Shown piece by piece: positions 17,819-25,586 of a DNA stretch of 64,000 bases. How positions within the stretch are numbered: the stretch's first letter is position 1; every line of letters starts with the position of its first letter. Source of the DNA: Thermoplasmatota archaeon (lineage in GTDB: Archaea; Thermoplasmatota; Thermoplasmata; Thermoplasmatales; GCA-001856825); assembly GCA_023379555.1 (NCBI GenBank), contig JAMCQR010000054.1, positions 62,001 to 126,000 on the forward strand, written 5' to 3'. A program made the translations under genes and the position numbers. The notes under the pieces are model-generated. The model had not been told where the DNA came from. It ran no database searches and saw nothing but the letters and a program-made list of their open reading frames with translations.

Positions 17819-19024
17819 TCATTGATTTGCTGGCTTTGGTTCCTCAAGCACATGCAACCTCGCCGCCTGGCGCCTGATCCACAGATTGTACATCGAGATT
17901 GATCTTCCCGATATTTTGCTCGTATCAGAAATTCTCGATAGCACATCCTTGAGAAAACCATCGAACTCCTTCATTCTGTTTTGATCTGGTATCCCTCCTT
18001 TGCTGAGATCTTCCCTCATGGGCTGGAATCTGGCCACTATATCATTTTGAATTCCGAGATTCATTCTTTGGAATCCATTGAACGCTTTAGGAGTAGATAG
18101 TGATAGATCGAGATGTTCAAGTGCCTTCTCATTCCAGAAAGATTTCCCCTCTGGAATAGTTCCGTACAAAATTCCCTTTTTGAAGATCAGGGGTGAATAA
18201 ATGGAAATACATGGATTGTTGGAAAATGTAGACCAGATTACAGACTCATCATCCCTGAGTTCCACGACAAAGGAATTAGCGGTCTGATCCCTTCTCGAAA
18301 GATATCCGCCATGCATGCATATATCCCCATTGCTCCCATTCCTTGGATGTGTGAAACCACTGTGATGGGACCTCATCAGGGAGAACGCGTTTTCAACTTC
18401 ATCAATTTTCCTCAACCCTGCTGAAGTAAGTATCTGCCGTTTCACCCCCTGTCCCATCGTCGAATAAAGGATATCCAGTCTATACTTCCTTAAGCGGGGG
18501 AAATTGGAAATAGAGCCACTGCCTTCAATTTTCTGTATTTGGTGTTCTCTTCCCTCCGTTTCCAGTATATAACCCTCATTCCTGTCAGCTATCAGGAATG
18601 AGTTGTCGTAGTAGAGAGCAGTCCTTATGCTGTTTGATCCACCTATCCCATATCTCTCAAGATATTCCGACATCACGTCCGCAGCTTCTCTTGCCGAGTT
18701 GCCCATTTCAAGCCCGAGCCTTAGTAGGTCCATTCCCAGCAATCTCTTCTCCTTACGTTTCTTTTTCGAGAATATAGCCTCATTTCCAATGGCAACCCCT
18801 TTTTCGTTGACTCCCATCTCTGCCCCCCACATCCAGTATGGCCTTGAAATTACAACTGAATTCACCTCCCCGCCGTGATCTACCTCTATATAGGTTGCCC
18901 TCAACTTGTCTCTGAATTCTAAGTGGGGGTAATATTCCACATACTGGGCTTCGTCTGGCTCTCTATCGCTATTCTTTGCAAATAATGTGAACTCCTTCTT
19001 GAATTTGTAGAGAGTGTCGCACAT
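17819..19024 (-). CDS. peptidase C69/secernin-like Ntn-hydrolase
   Basis: A 401-residue protein beginning Met-Cys-Asp-Thr, so removal of Met leaves an N-terminal Cys as in C69 dipeptidases. Family features include FAKNSDREPDEAQ just after the start, WMWGAEMGVNEKGVAIGNEA, and DNSFLIADRNEGYILET. It likely hydrolyses dipeptides or related amide bonds in the cytosol. A CATTTTAATC TATA-like element lies upstream with a purine-rich GGAAGAG before the ATG. It follows the nnr gene on the same strand. Confidence 0.85.
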   Translation of the reverse strand: MCDTLYKFKKEFTLFAKNSDREPDEAQYVEYYPHLEFRDKLRATYIEVDHGGEVNSVVISRPYWMWGAEMGVNEKGVAIGNEAIFSKKKRKEKRLLGMDLLRLGLEMGNSAREAADVMSEYLERYGIGGSNSIRTALYYDNSFLIADRNEGYILETEGREHQIQKIEGSGSISNFPRLRKYRLDILYSTMGQGVKRQILTSAGLRKIDEVENAFSLMRSHHSGFTHPRNGSNGDICMHGGYLSRRDQTANSFVVELRDDESVIWSTFSNNPCISIYSPLIFKKGILYGTIPEGKSFWNEKALEHLDLSLSTPKAFNGFQRMNLGIQNDIVARFQPMREDLSKGGIPDQNRMKEFDGFLKDVLSRISDTSKISGRSISMYNLWIRRQAARLHVLEEPKPANQ

Positions 19025-19042
19025 ATCTCTTCCACGTGACCA

Positions 19043-19204
19043 CTAATGATAGGGTATGGAGATTAAAATGTTCCTGATTGCTGTCTTAAACTTTCCTGGT
19101 TCCGGCTTTGAATCTCCTCGTCTGGCTGAAGACATTGCGTAATTCCTGCGATGCCAAATTCTGTCGCACAAAGTTCCTCTGATTTCTGCTCCCTTTTCTG
19201 CCAT
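19043..19204 (-). CDS. possible small basic protein (53 aa)
   Basis: An open frame from ATG at 19204, 14 bp behind the nnr stop and preceded by GAGGAT, ending at a TAG at 19043-19045. The product is rich in Arg/Lys with one Cys and no membrane segment. It fits between nnr and the C69 gene without overlap. No family is recognised, and it may be a chance frame in the leader of the C69 gene. Confidence 0.3.
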   Translation of the reverse strand: MAEKGAEIRGTLCDRIWHRRNYAMSSARRGDSKPEPGKFKTAIRNILISIPYH

Positions 19205-19218
19205 ATCCTCGCGCGGAT

Positions 19219-20613
19219 TCAATTCTTCAATATTTCAGGGATGAAATTGGGAATTTCCGATGTCAGGTAGGAATATCCCATCCTGTCGAAGGCCATGAGA
19301 CCTGACATTCCTATGACATATGATGCAAGAGTTGCAGAGTGGAAGGGATCAATTTTTCTTGAAAGCAACCCGGCAACGGCCCCGGTGATCAGATCACCCG
19401 TCCCTCCCCTTGTCATGCTCTCGTGGTGGAACCCCGTATTCTTCTTGACCATCTCTCCATCACTGATTATGTCCACGCGGCCTTTGAGGAAAATGACCGC
19501 GTTCAGTTCTCTGGCAATTTTCTTCACGTTTTCCTCATCTGGTTCGATCCGGAATGTGGATTTAAATTCACCTTGGTGGGGGGTCAATACCGCAAGCCCC
19601 CTGAAATCCTGGATGCCCTCAATTGAACCCAATGCGTCAGCATCTATTACGATTCTCTTTCCGGATTTCAGTGTTGCCTCAATTATTTCCCTGGATGCTG
19701 AAAACGCTTCCTGGCTCCTGGATATTCCTGGTCCTATTGCAATAGCGTCAGCCTTGTTTCTTATGTTGCCCAACAGATCAGCGGTCATTTCAATATATTC
19801 ATTTCCAGACTTCCTCATGATCACGTCATTCAGATGTGGTGCAACCTTGCAGTGAATACTCCCCGGAGTGTAAAGGAATACCAGATCAGGACCCATCCTC
19901 AACGCAGATTTTGCAACGTATATTGGCGCACCATAAAAATCTGAACTCCCCGCAATTATTGCAACTATGCCATTTTCCCCTTTGTGTGAATTTTTTTCGT
20001 TTCTTGGAAAGACAAGGAGTTCTCCCGGCCCGATCATCTCGATTATGTCCTTTGGGAACCCCACATCCCTCACCATGATCTTCCCGCAATTTTGCTCAGT
20101 CATACCATCCTTCTCCAACTGCATGGTAACAGTATAATCTGGTTTCACCGCGACTGTCGAAGGAAATCCAGACGGCACGTCCACCGACACAATCACCTTG
20201 CCTGACCTATTGATCCTATCTATCAATGAAAGGTACGGTTCCTTGGGAATACCGGTTATGCCTATCCCGAGCAGAGCGTCCACCAGCACGTCATACTCAT
20301 CGAATTTCGCTTCTTGCTTAATGTTCCCTCCCTCTTGTACGAACGTGTCGTGCTTCTTCTTTGCAAGTGAAGTCTCTGGTTCCTTTGCTTTCAGGACGGA
20401 AACGTCCATCTTCTCATGGAGCAGCCTGATGGCAGCGGTGTATCCGTCTCCTCCATTATTCCCACTCCCGCAGATAACCAGTATTCTTTTATGTCCGAGC
20501 TCCTTGACAAAACCTGCAACTGCCTTCCCTGCATTATCCATCAGTTCTTCCATTCTAATCCCGGATTTTTCGGCATTCACGTCAAGTATTCTTGAGTCAA
20601 TGAGTTTGAACAT
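19219..20613 (-). CDS. nnr: bifunctional NAD(P)H-hydrate epimerase / ADP-dependent dehydratase
   Basis: A fused metabolite-repair enzyme of 464 aa. The N-terminal YjeF_N epimerase domain (about 1-205) has VICGSGNNGGDGYTAA and the VDVPSGFPS segment. The C-terminal ribokinase-like dehydratase domain (about 215-464) has IVAIIAGSSDFYGAPIYVAK, AIGPGISRS and the catalytic loop TRGGTGDLITG. It restores NADH and NADPH from their hydrates, which form readily at high temperature and low pH. The start ATG is at 20613, divergent from the gfcR-lysS unit and its sRNA. Confidence 0.93.
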   Translation of the reverse strand: MFKLIDSRILDVNAEKSGIRMEELMDNAGKAVAGFVKELGHKRILVICGSGNNGGDGYTAAIRLLHEKMDVSVLKAKEPETSLAKKKHDTFVQEGGNIKQEAKFDEYDVLVDALLGIGITGIPKEPYLSLIDRINRSGKVIVSVDVPSGFPSTVAVKPDYTVTMQLEKDGMTEQNCGKIMVRDVGFPKDIIEMIGPGELLVFPRNEKNSHKGENGIVAIIAGSSDFYGAPIYVAKSALRMGPDLVFLYTPGSIHCKVAPHLNDVIMRKSGNEYIEMTADLLGNIRNKADAIAIGPGISRSQEAFSASREIIEATLKSGKRIVIDADALGSIEGIQDFRGLAVLTPHQGEFKSTFRIEPDEENVKKIARELNAVIFLKGRVDIISDGEMVKKNTGFHHESMTRGGTGDLITGAVAGLLSRKIDPFHSATLASYVIGMSGLMAFDRMGYSYLTSEIPNFIPEILKN

Positions 20614-20666
20614 GTCTTAATAATCCCCGTAGCGTATAATATTATTCGCACAGTTCAGCCTTTCGA

Positions 20667-20680
20667 AAAGAATTATATCT
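20667..20680 (+). promoter_or_regulatory. archaeal promoter (BRE/TATA) for the C/D sRNA-gfcR-lysS transcript
   Basis: A purine-rich GAAAAG followed by TTATATCT centred near 20676. Transcription would start about 24 nt downstream, near 20700, exactly where the C box of the sRNA begins. Confidence 0.6.
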
Positions 20681-20699
20681 TAATTCAATATCCTATGGA

Positions 20700-20753
20700 G
20701 TGATGAAAATGGGTCAGCTGAGCGTGAGCTGTGATGACCCCTATGAGTACTGA
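20700..20753 (+). ncRNA. C/D-box guide sRNA in the gfcR leader
   Basis: All four boxes of an archaeal C/D sRNA are present in order: C box GTGATGA (20700-20706), 11-nt guide, D' box CTGA (20718-20721), 9-nt spacer, C' box GTGATGA (20731-20737), 12-nt guide, D box CTGA (20750-20753). The 54-nt span and guide lengths match known archaeal 2'-O-methylation guides. By the D+5 rule the guides would direct methylation of C in targets CUGACCCAUUU and UACUCAUAGGGG. A promoter sits the right distance upstream. The RNA ends next to the GGTGAT ribosome-binding site of gfcR, so it forms the mRNA leader or is cut from it. The terminal stem is weak. Confidence 0.75.
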
Positions 20754-20764
20754 TGGTGATAGAA

Positions 20765-21355
20765 ATGAAAAGCGTTGAGGAACTGGCTAAAATCGCAAAG
20801 CAATTGAAAGAGAAGGGGATGAACGATAAAGATATCGCTACAGAAATGCACCTCTCTCTGAATACGGTTATTTGGTTATTGAGTGGGGAGTCCAAGAGCA
20901 AGGAGGTCCCAAATGACGTCAAGATTGGCTGGAGAAGCATTGGAGTTTATGGCAGCAGGATATCGCACATAGCGGAAGTTATGACGGAGATAATTGAGGA
21001 GGAGACGTTTGACGACGAAAAGGAAGTTGATACAGTAGTTGGAATCACGATAAATGGAATTCCGTACGCTTCATTCATCTCGTACCTGACGGGGAAAGAG
21101 CTTGGGATATACAGAGCCCTTCCTCAAAAGGGAGAGGGAACATTTTCCAGCAATTATGCAAGCGTCACTGGAAAGAGGGTAGTCCTCGTCGATGATGTTA
21201 TCAGCACTGGAGAGACAGTCACGAAGGCTATCCAGGCAGTGAAATCTGAGAAGGGAGAAGTGGCCCTGATTGTAGTTCTGACAAACAAGACAGGAAAGGA
21301 CGAGATGCAGGGAGTTCCCATAAGGTCCCTGATTCGGGCCAGGTTGATAGGTTAA
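20765..21355 (+). CDS. gfcR: GfcR-type HTH-phosphoribosyltransferase transcriptional regulator
   Basis: An N-terminal helix-turn-helix (IAKQLKEKGMNDKDIATEMH, about residues 8-45) is fused to a type I phosphoribosyltransferase domain with the PRPP-binding loop VVLVDDVISTGETV (about 138-151). This layout is that of archaeal GfcR, which controls glycolytic genes in haloarchaea; these proteins were formerly annotated as orotate phosphoribosyltransferase-like. The ATG at 20765, 4 nt after GGTGAT (20755-20760), is preferred over an ATG 12 bp upstream that contains this ribosome-binding site. The stop overlaps the lysS start (TAATG). Confidence 0.85.
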   Translation: MKSVEELAKIAKQLKEKGMNDKDIATEMHLSLNTVIWLLSGESKSKEVPNDVKIGWRSIGVYGSRISHIAEVMTEIIEEETFDDEKEVDTVVGITINGIPYASFISYLTGKELGIYRALPQKGEGTFSSNYASVTGKRVVLVDDVISTGETVTKAIQAVKSEKGEVALIVVLTNKTGKDEMQGVPIRSLIRARLIG

Positions 21356-22887
21356 TGCACTGGGCGGACGTAGTTGCGTCGAGGGTCGGGGATGACCAGG
21401 TTATATCCACGGCCATATCTCCGTCCGGTGAAATTCATGTAGGGAACATGAGGGAAGTGCTCACGGGGGAGATGGTTTTCAGAGCAGTCAGGAGGGCTGG
21501 GAAAAACGCCAGATTTTACTATGAGGCTGACGACATGGACCCTCTGAGGAAAGTACCTGCGGGGATAGACCCTTCATTTTCGAAATACATTGGTGTTCCT
21601 CTTTATAAGACTCCCTCCCCTGACGGCAAACACACGTCCTGGTCAAATCAGTTCATAGATCCCTTCGTGGAAACTCTCGATCTTGTTGGGGCAAAACCTG
21701 AGTTTCTATATACCCACGAGCTGTACGAGAAGGGTCTTTTCAATGACCTTATAAGGGTTGCTCTAGAGAAGAGGAAGTTGATTGGAGAGATACTTAAGGA
21801 AGTATCGGGCAAGGAAATACAGGGTGACTACTTCCCGCTCAATGTCATCTGTGAGAAGTGCGGGAGAATAGATAAGACTATGGTAGAAAGTTATGAATGG
21901 CCTGATGTCAGCTACAGATGCAACGCCTGCAGCTATGAGGGTAACAGGGACGCAAGGAACGGGGCGTCGAAACTTCCGTGGAGGGTGGAGTGGCCTGCAA
22001 AATGGGTCATCCTAGGAGTGACTATAGAACCATTCGGCAAAGACCACGCTGCTGCTGGAGGCTCGTACGATACCGGCAAGAGAATAGCAAAGGAAGTGTT
22101 CGGGGTCGAGCCTCCGTTTCCTGTGGTGTATGAGTGGATTCACCTAAAGGGAATGGGGGCGATGCATTCCTCAAAGGGGATACTGATAAGGGCAATTGAC
22201 ATGGTTAAGATGGTCCCTCCTGAAGTGCTGAGATTCTTCATTGCGAAGAACAATCCTGAACGTCACCTCGAGATTGACACTGGTCGGGGGCTGATCTCAC
22301 TTGTAAATGAATATGATCAGTACGAGAGGATATATTTCGGCAAGGAAGATGCTTCTGACAGGGAAAAGAAGGAGGATTTCAGGAGAATGTACGAGCTTTC
22401 CCAGAGGGAAGGAATACCGTCCTCTATGCCCGTTCAGGTGCCATACAATCACATCATCAACTTGGTGCAGATCAAAAAAAACAAGGATGAGATCGTCCAG
22501 GCACTGAAATGGTCTGGTTATGACTTGAGTGGAGATCATTCTTCGCTTGATGGAAGGATAAGGGCTGCAAGGTTCTGGCTGGAAAATTTCGCCCCACCTG
22601 AATTCATAACCAAGATAGCAGATACACCTCCAAAGATAGACGTGGACGAGATTCAGAAGAGTTTCCTAACGCAGCTCCTTGACAGATTCACTGAGAACAT
22701 GACTCCTGATGACGTGAACCGGCTGATCCATGATGCCTGCGCAGATACGTTGAAGGATCACAAGAAATGCTTCACTCTTCTCTACAACATTTTCCTTGGC
22801 CAAGATACCGGACCAAGAGTGGGATTCCTGCTGACTTCTCTCGACAGGGATTTCGTCAGGAACAGACTGAGTAATTACACCAAGTGA
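21355..22887 (+). CDS. lysS: lysyl-tRNA synthetase, class I
   Basis: A 510-residue class I LysRS, the archaeal type. The HIGH-like motif is SPSGEIHVGN near the N-terminus, and the KMSKS-like motif is AMHSSKG near residue 268. A zinc-binding insert carries CEKCG and CNAC (about 166-196). The C-terminal alpha-helix bundle binds the anticodon. It charges tRNA-Lys. Its start overlaps the gfcR stop by one base, so the two are coupled, and both follow the C/D sRNA on what is probably one transcript. Confidence 0.95.
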   Translation: MHWADVVASRVGDDQVISTAISPSGEIHVGNMREVLTGEMVFRAVRRAGKNARFYYEADDMDPLRKVPAGIDPSFSKYIGVPLYKTPSPDGKHTSWSNQFIDPFVETLDLVGAKPEFLYTHELYEKGLFNDLIRVALEKRKLIGEILKEVSGKEIQGDYFPLNVICEKCGRIDKTMVESYEWPDVSYRCNACSYEGNRDARNGASKLPWRVEWPAKWVILGVTIEPFGKDHAAAGGSYDTGKRIAKEVFGVEPPFPVVYEWIHLKGMGAMHSSKGILIRAIDMVKMVPPEVLRFFIAKNNPERHLEIDTGRGLISLVNEYDQYERIYFGKEDASDREKKEDFRRMYELSQREGIPSSMPVQVPYNHIINLVQIKKNKDEIVQALKWSGYDLSGDHSSLDGRIRAARFWLENFAPPEFITKIADTPPKIDVDEIQKSFLTQLLDRFTENMTPDDVNRLIHDACADTLKDHKKCFTLLYNIFLGQDTGPRVGFLLTSLDRDFVRNRLSNYTK

Positions 22888-22902
22888 CCTCCCGGAGTGG
22901 AA

Positions 22903-23328
22903 TCACTGTATTTTTTCTATGATTCTGATTCCAAGCACCTTTTCGATTTTCCTTGCTGTCTGCTTGTCCGGTTTGATTTCCTCTCTTTCTATCTTTGCCA
23001 GGAGGTTCTTCTTTTCCTGCAGTTTCGTAGCGAGCTGTTCCTGGGACAACCCCATTTCTTCCCGTCTTTTTTTTATCATCTTCCCGAAATCAAGCATTGG
23101 CTCGTCATCGTCCACTATGTCCTGGACAGGTCTTCTCCGGGGTGGAGGGGGCAGAGGATTTGAAACTGGAGCAGGCGCCTGAGCCCTGGTGGCCTTTACG
23201 ACAGGAGGAGTAGCCCTCCTAACCTCCTTTCCGTATTTCGCACACTGGTCACACACTTTCATCGTTACTCCATCAATCAGAACTTCGTGATATCGGTGCA
23301 TTTCCCTGCCACATAATTCGCAATTCAT
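22903..23328 (-). CDS. multiprotein bridging factor 1 (MBF1) homologue
   Basis: An N-terminal zinc ribbon (CELC at 3-6 and CDQC about 30 residues later) is followed by a Pro/Ala-rich linker and a C-terminal Cro-type helix-turn-helix with EMGLSQEQLATKLQEKKNLL. This is the archaeal aMBF1 arrangement, a conserved factor linked to transcription and to the ribosome. 141 aa, normal length. Convergent with lysS, with 15 bp between the stops. Confidence 0.92.
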   Translation of the reverse strand: MNCELCGREMHRYHEVLIDGVTMKVCDQCAKYGKEVRRATPPVVKATRAQAPAPVSNPLPPPPRRRPVQDIVDDDEPMLDFGKMIKKRREEMGLSQEQLATKLQEKKNLLAKIEREEIKPDKQTARKIEKVLGIRIIEKIQ

Positions 23329-23414
23329 GATTATGTTAGGAAAATAGGGTAGATAATTTTACTGCCTTTTCTTCTTGCAAAAAAATATATCCACCATGAA
23401 AATAGAGGAGGCGG

Positions 23415-23487
23415 GGGGCCGTGGGGTAGCTTGGTATCCTACGGGCTTTGGGAGCCTGAGACCCCGGTCCAAATCCGGGCGGCCCCA
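23415..23487 (+). tRNA. tRNA-Pro (anticodon TGG)
   Basis: The acceptor stem GGGGCCG (23415-23421) pairs with CGGCCCC (23480-23486), and A at 23487 is the discriminator. The anticodon arm is CGGGC-TTTGGGA-GCCTG, giving anticodon TGG at 23449-23451. The T loop TCCAAAT is present in the T arm CCGG-GTCCAAAT-CCGG region. No intron and no encoded CCA. An AAAATATATCC TATA box lies about 28 nt upstream. Confidence 0.95.
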
Positions 23488-23507
23488 CTATATCCAGGGG
23501 GATATAG
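23488..23507 (+). terminator. perfect hairpin directly after tRNA-Pro
   Basis: CTATATCC and GGATATAG form a perfect 8-bp stem around AGGG, starting at the first base after the discriminator nucleotide. It could guide 3' processing or termination of the tRNA transcript, or mark the edge of the adjacent decayed element. Confidence 0.4.
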
Positions 23508-23609
23508 ATAAGACTTCAAAAAGTGTGTATTTTATGTAAATAATACAATATAAATACTAATTTTGCCATTTTACCCCTAAACTCGTTCAAATCTTCGTTT
23601 CTCACTCTT

Positions 23610-24212
23610 AACCATTGAAAAATAGGGCTTTTCTGGCACAGTCTGGTGACAATTGATAGAAGTGGTTATGGAATAGCCTCATTGTGTTTGAAGATGTTTG
23701 CCAGGATGGTTCATCAAGAAACACTATTGTCTCCTGATCAACATCCAGATCGCCCAAGTTTTTTAGAATGTCTTCTGCATTCCCGGGTCTGCGGTAATCG
23801 TGCTGGTAGGATTTTGATAATTTAAGCCCATCTTCTTAAGCATCTTTCTCACATGCTTTATTCCTTATTCCACATTGAACTTCCTCTTGATCATCTTCAT
23901 CACTTCTTCTGTAGTCCAGTCGTCCATCTTCTCCAATATTGATCTGAGTTCCGCCTTCCGTTCTTCCGACAGCCTTGACGGCTTGCCCCCAGCGAATCTC
24001 GGTGTGAGACCATTGAAACTCACCGTGTTCCATGATTCCTGCCAATAGTAACCGACCATCTTAGTGACTCCAATGTTCTTTGATGCTTCAGCTACAGATG
24101 ATCCCTGATGCCTGTACTTTATGAAGTACAGCCTCTTCAGGGTCCTCACGTCCTTCTCAATTGATCTTATTCTAAACTGTATTTCCTCCAGAGGGATTGT
24201 TTTGTTTACCAT
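23610..24212 (-). pseudogene. IS630-family transposase, inactivated and truncated
   Basis: The first 115 codons (24212-23865) are intact and encode the N-terminal helix-turn-helix part of an IS630 transposase, including GKPSRLSEERKAEL and DDWTTEEVMKMI. Reading is then broken by a TAA in place of a Tyr-type codon. Near 23825 a +1 shift is needed to continue into YRRPGNAEDILKNLG, then FLDEPSWQTSSNT, which holds the first acidic residue of the DDE domain. Similarity ends near 23610, leaving roughly the last third absent. No terminal inverted repeats were found. The element is dead and probably old. Confidence 0.8.
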
Positions 24213-24356
24213 AATTCACTCCCTTCTGGACTTAATAAGTCAAACAGTTGACAGTAAAAATGTTACGCATATAACTATAATGCGTCCATTTTCTATTACA
24301 GAAGAAAAGTTTATCTTCGTCGACAAGTTCGTTAATGCATCGTGAGGTAATTACCT

Positions 24357-24500
24357 ATGACAGAAGAAAAGGACAAGAAACTTTCAGAAAAAACTGGCGA
24401 AGTTGCTGGAAAAGCTGCGAAAGAAGTCGCAGAAGGAACAAAATCTTTTATGAGAGGAATAAAGAAAGGATTCAACAAAAAGGAAGAAGAGAAGAAATGA
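24357..24500 (+). CDS. small lysine/glutamate-rich protein (47 aa)
   Basis: A 47-codon frame with a highly charged product: MTEEKDKKLSEKTG, an alanine-rich amphipathic middle (VAGKAAKEVAEG), and a KEEEKK tail. It resembles short helical stress or YtxH-like proteins but has no recognisable family. Support comes from AAAGTTTATC at about 24305-24315 and a GTGAGGTAA ribosome-binding region just before the ATG. A longer frame on the same strand starting at 24335 is in a different frame and gives an unlikely product. Confidence 0.6.
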   Translation: MTEEKDKKLSEKTGEVAGKAAKEVAEGTKSFMRGIKKGFNKKEEEKK

Positions 24501-24694
24501 TTTCCAATATTTCTCTTTCTTAGTTAGTCCTGTTCTTTTCCCCTCTTTTTTGCATGAATTCGCAAAGATTGTTTCTAACGAAGGAAACTCGTTCAATTCT
24601 CCAAAAAATCATAAATGATTTCAAATTCGGTATTAAATAAATTTTCCTAAATACAGATTTAATGATTTATAATTTGCAGGGAAAATTGAATGAT

Positions 24695-24815
24695 GAAATA
24701 AATAACTCACCCCAGTAACTAATGGGGTGAGCCTCCCTCATGTGTTGATTATCCGACCTGAATTAGGGATAAATTCATTGGTACGGGAAACGAATTATAG
24801 CGAGCCCCTTGTGAT
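24695..24815 (+). ncRNA. candidate structured RNA with strong hairpin
   Basis: In a 400-bp gene-free gap (24501-24899) lies a perfect 9-bp hairpin, CTCACCCCA (24706-24714) against TGGGGTGAG (24723-24731). It is followed by smaller pairings such as ATTC/GAAT around 24772-24796. A TTTATAAT box near 24667-24674 would start transcription close to 24695. The role is unknown; it could be a free small RNA or the end of a lost element. Confidence 0.35.
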
Positions 24816-24899
24816 TGGAAGAAAAAATTACCTGATGCTTACGAAGAATTTATTAGAATTGAAGTCTATTATAATTGTTCATTCCGTTAATAATTAACA

Positions 24900-25463
24900 A
24901 TGAGAGGTGAGAAACTCACGAAAAACAATCGAAAACTCTTGACTGTGCTTACAATGACACAATTGTTAATGCTTTCGGTTCAATTCGTTGTAGGGATGTG
25001 GATAAATCTGTTCTCCCCTGCAATCTATACATCGCTGCCTCTTTCTCCCATGCAATTCATGATGCTTGTCTTATTCTCAGTCCCTGAGGTGATGGCCCAT
25101 CTGGTAATTGGGATCGTCATAGGAATCGTCGCATTAATCATGATCGCATTTTCTCTGCTAAGCGCGGATATCAAGATCATCATCTTGAGCTTTATAAACG
25201 GCATATTGACTCTTGTTGCTGGGGTATCCGGCATACTCTTCTTGATCAGCTACATGAACAATAATTTCCTTTCATTTTCAATGTCTTTAGCTTTTGCCGG
25301 CGTGATTCTGACGGATTTCTCAATCGTCTATTACGGTTCCGGAGATAAGCTGGGCAAATCTGGTCGTATTTTTGATTCTTTAGACATATTAAAGAACAGG
25401 TATGCAAAGGGTGAAATATCGAAAGAGGAATATGACAGGATGAGAGAGGATCTGGGGAAATGA
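24900..25463 (+). CDS. four-helix membrane protein with C-terminal SHOCT domain
   Basis: A 187-residue protein with hydrophobic segments at about 14-38, 58-82, 84-104 and 112-140, and then a cytosolic tail. The last ~30 residues (LDILKNRYAKGEISKEEYDRM) are a clear SHOCT motif, a short helical oligomerisation or interaction element found at protein ends. Function unknown. CTATTATAATTG lies about 27 nt upstream of the ATG, which fits a leaderless message. Confidence 0.75.
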   Translation: MRGEKLTKNNRKLLTVLTMTQLLMLSVQFVVGMWINLFSPAIYTSLPLSPMQFMMLVLFSVPEVMAHLVIGIVIGIVALIMIAFSLLSADIKIIILSFINGILTLVAGVSGILFLISYMNNNFLSFSMSLAFAGVILTDFSIVYYGSGDKLGKSGRIFDSLDILKNRYAKGEISKEEYDRMREDLGK

Positions 25464-25586
25464 TGCTCATTGGGAGACAATATTTGAAAAAATGAAAGAA
25501 GTAAGAGGTACTATGGTTACCCACCCTTGAACTTTTGTTTAATTACCAATTGAAAACTATTTAGCATATCTGCGCTTTTAATATTA

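Noticed and set aside
23836..24045. Alternative frame inside the IS630 region as a separate gene
   Set aside because: It is a shadow of the transposase frame and does not match any known protein part.
24690..24760. ATGATGA before the hairpin, considered as a C/D sRNA
   Set aside because: No CTGA at 10-13 nt and the only CTGA is about 60 nt away inside other pairing.
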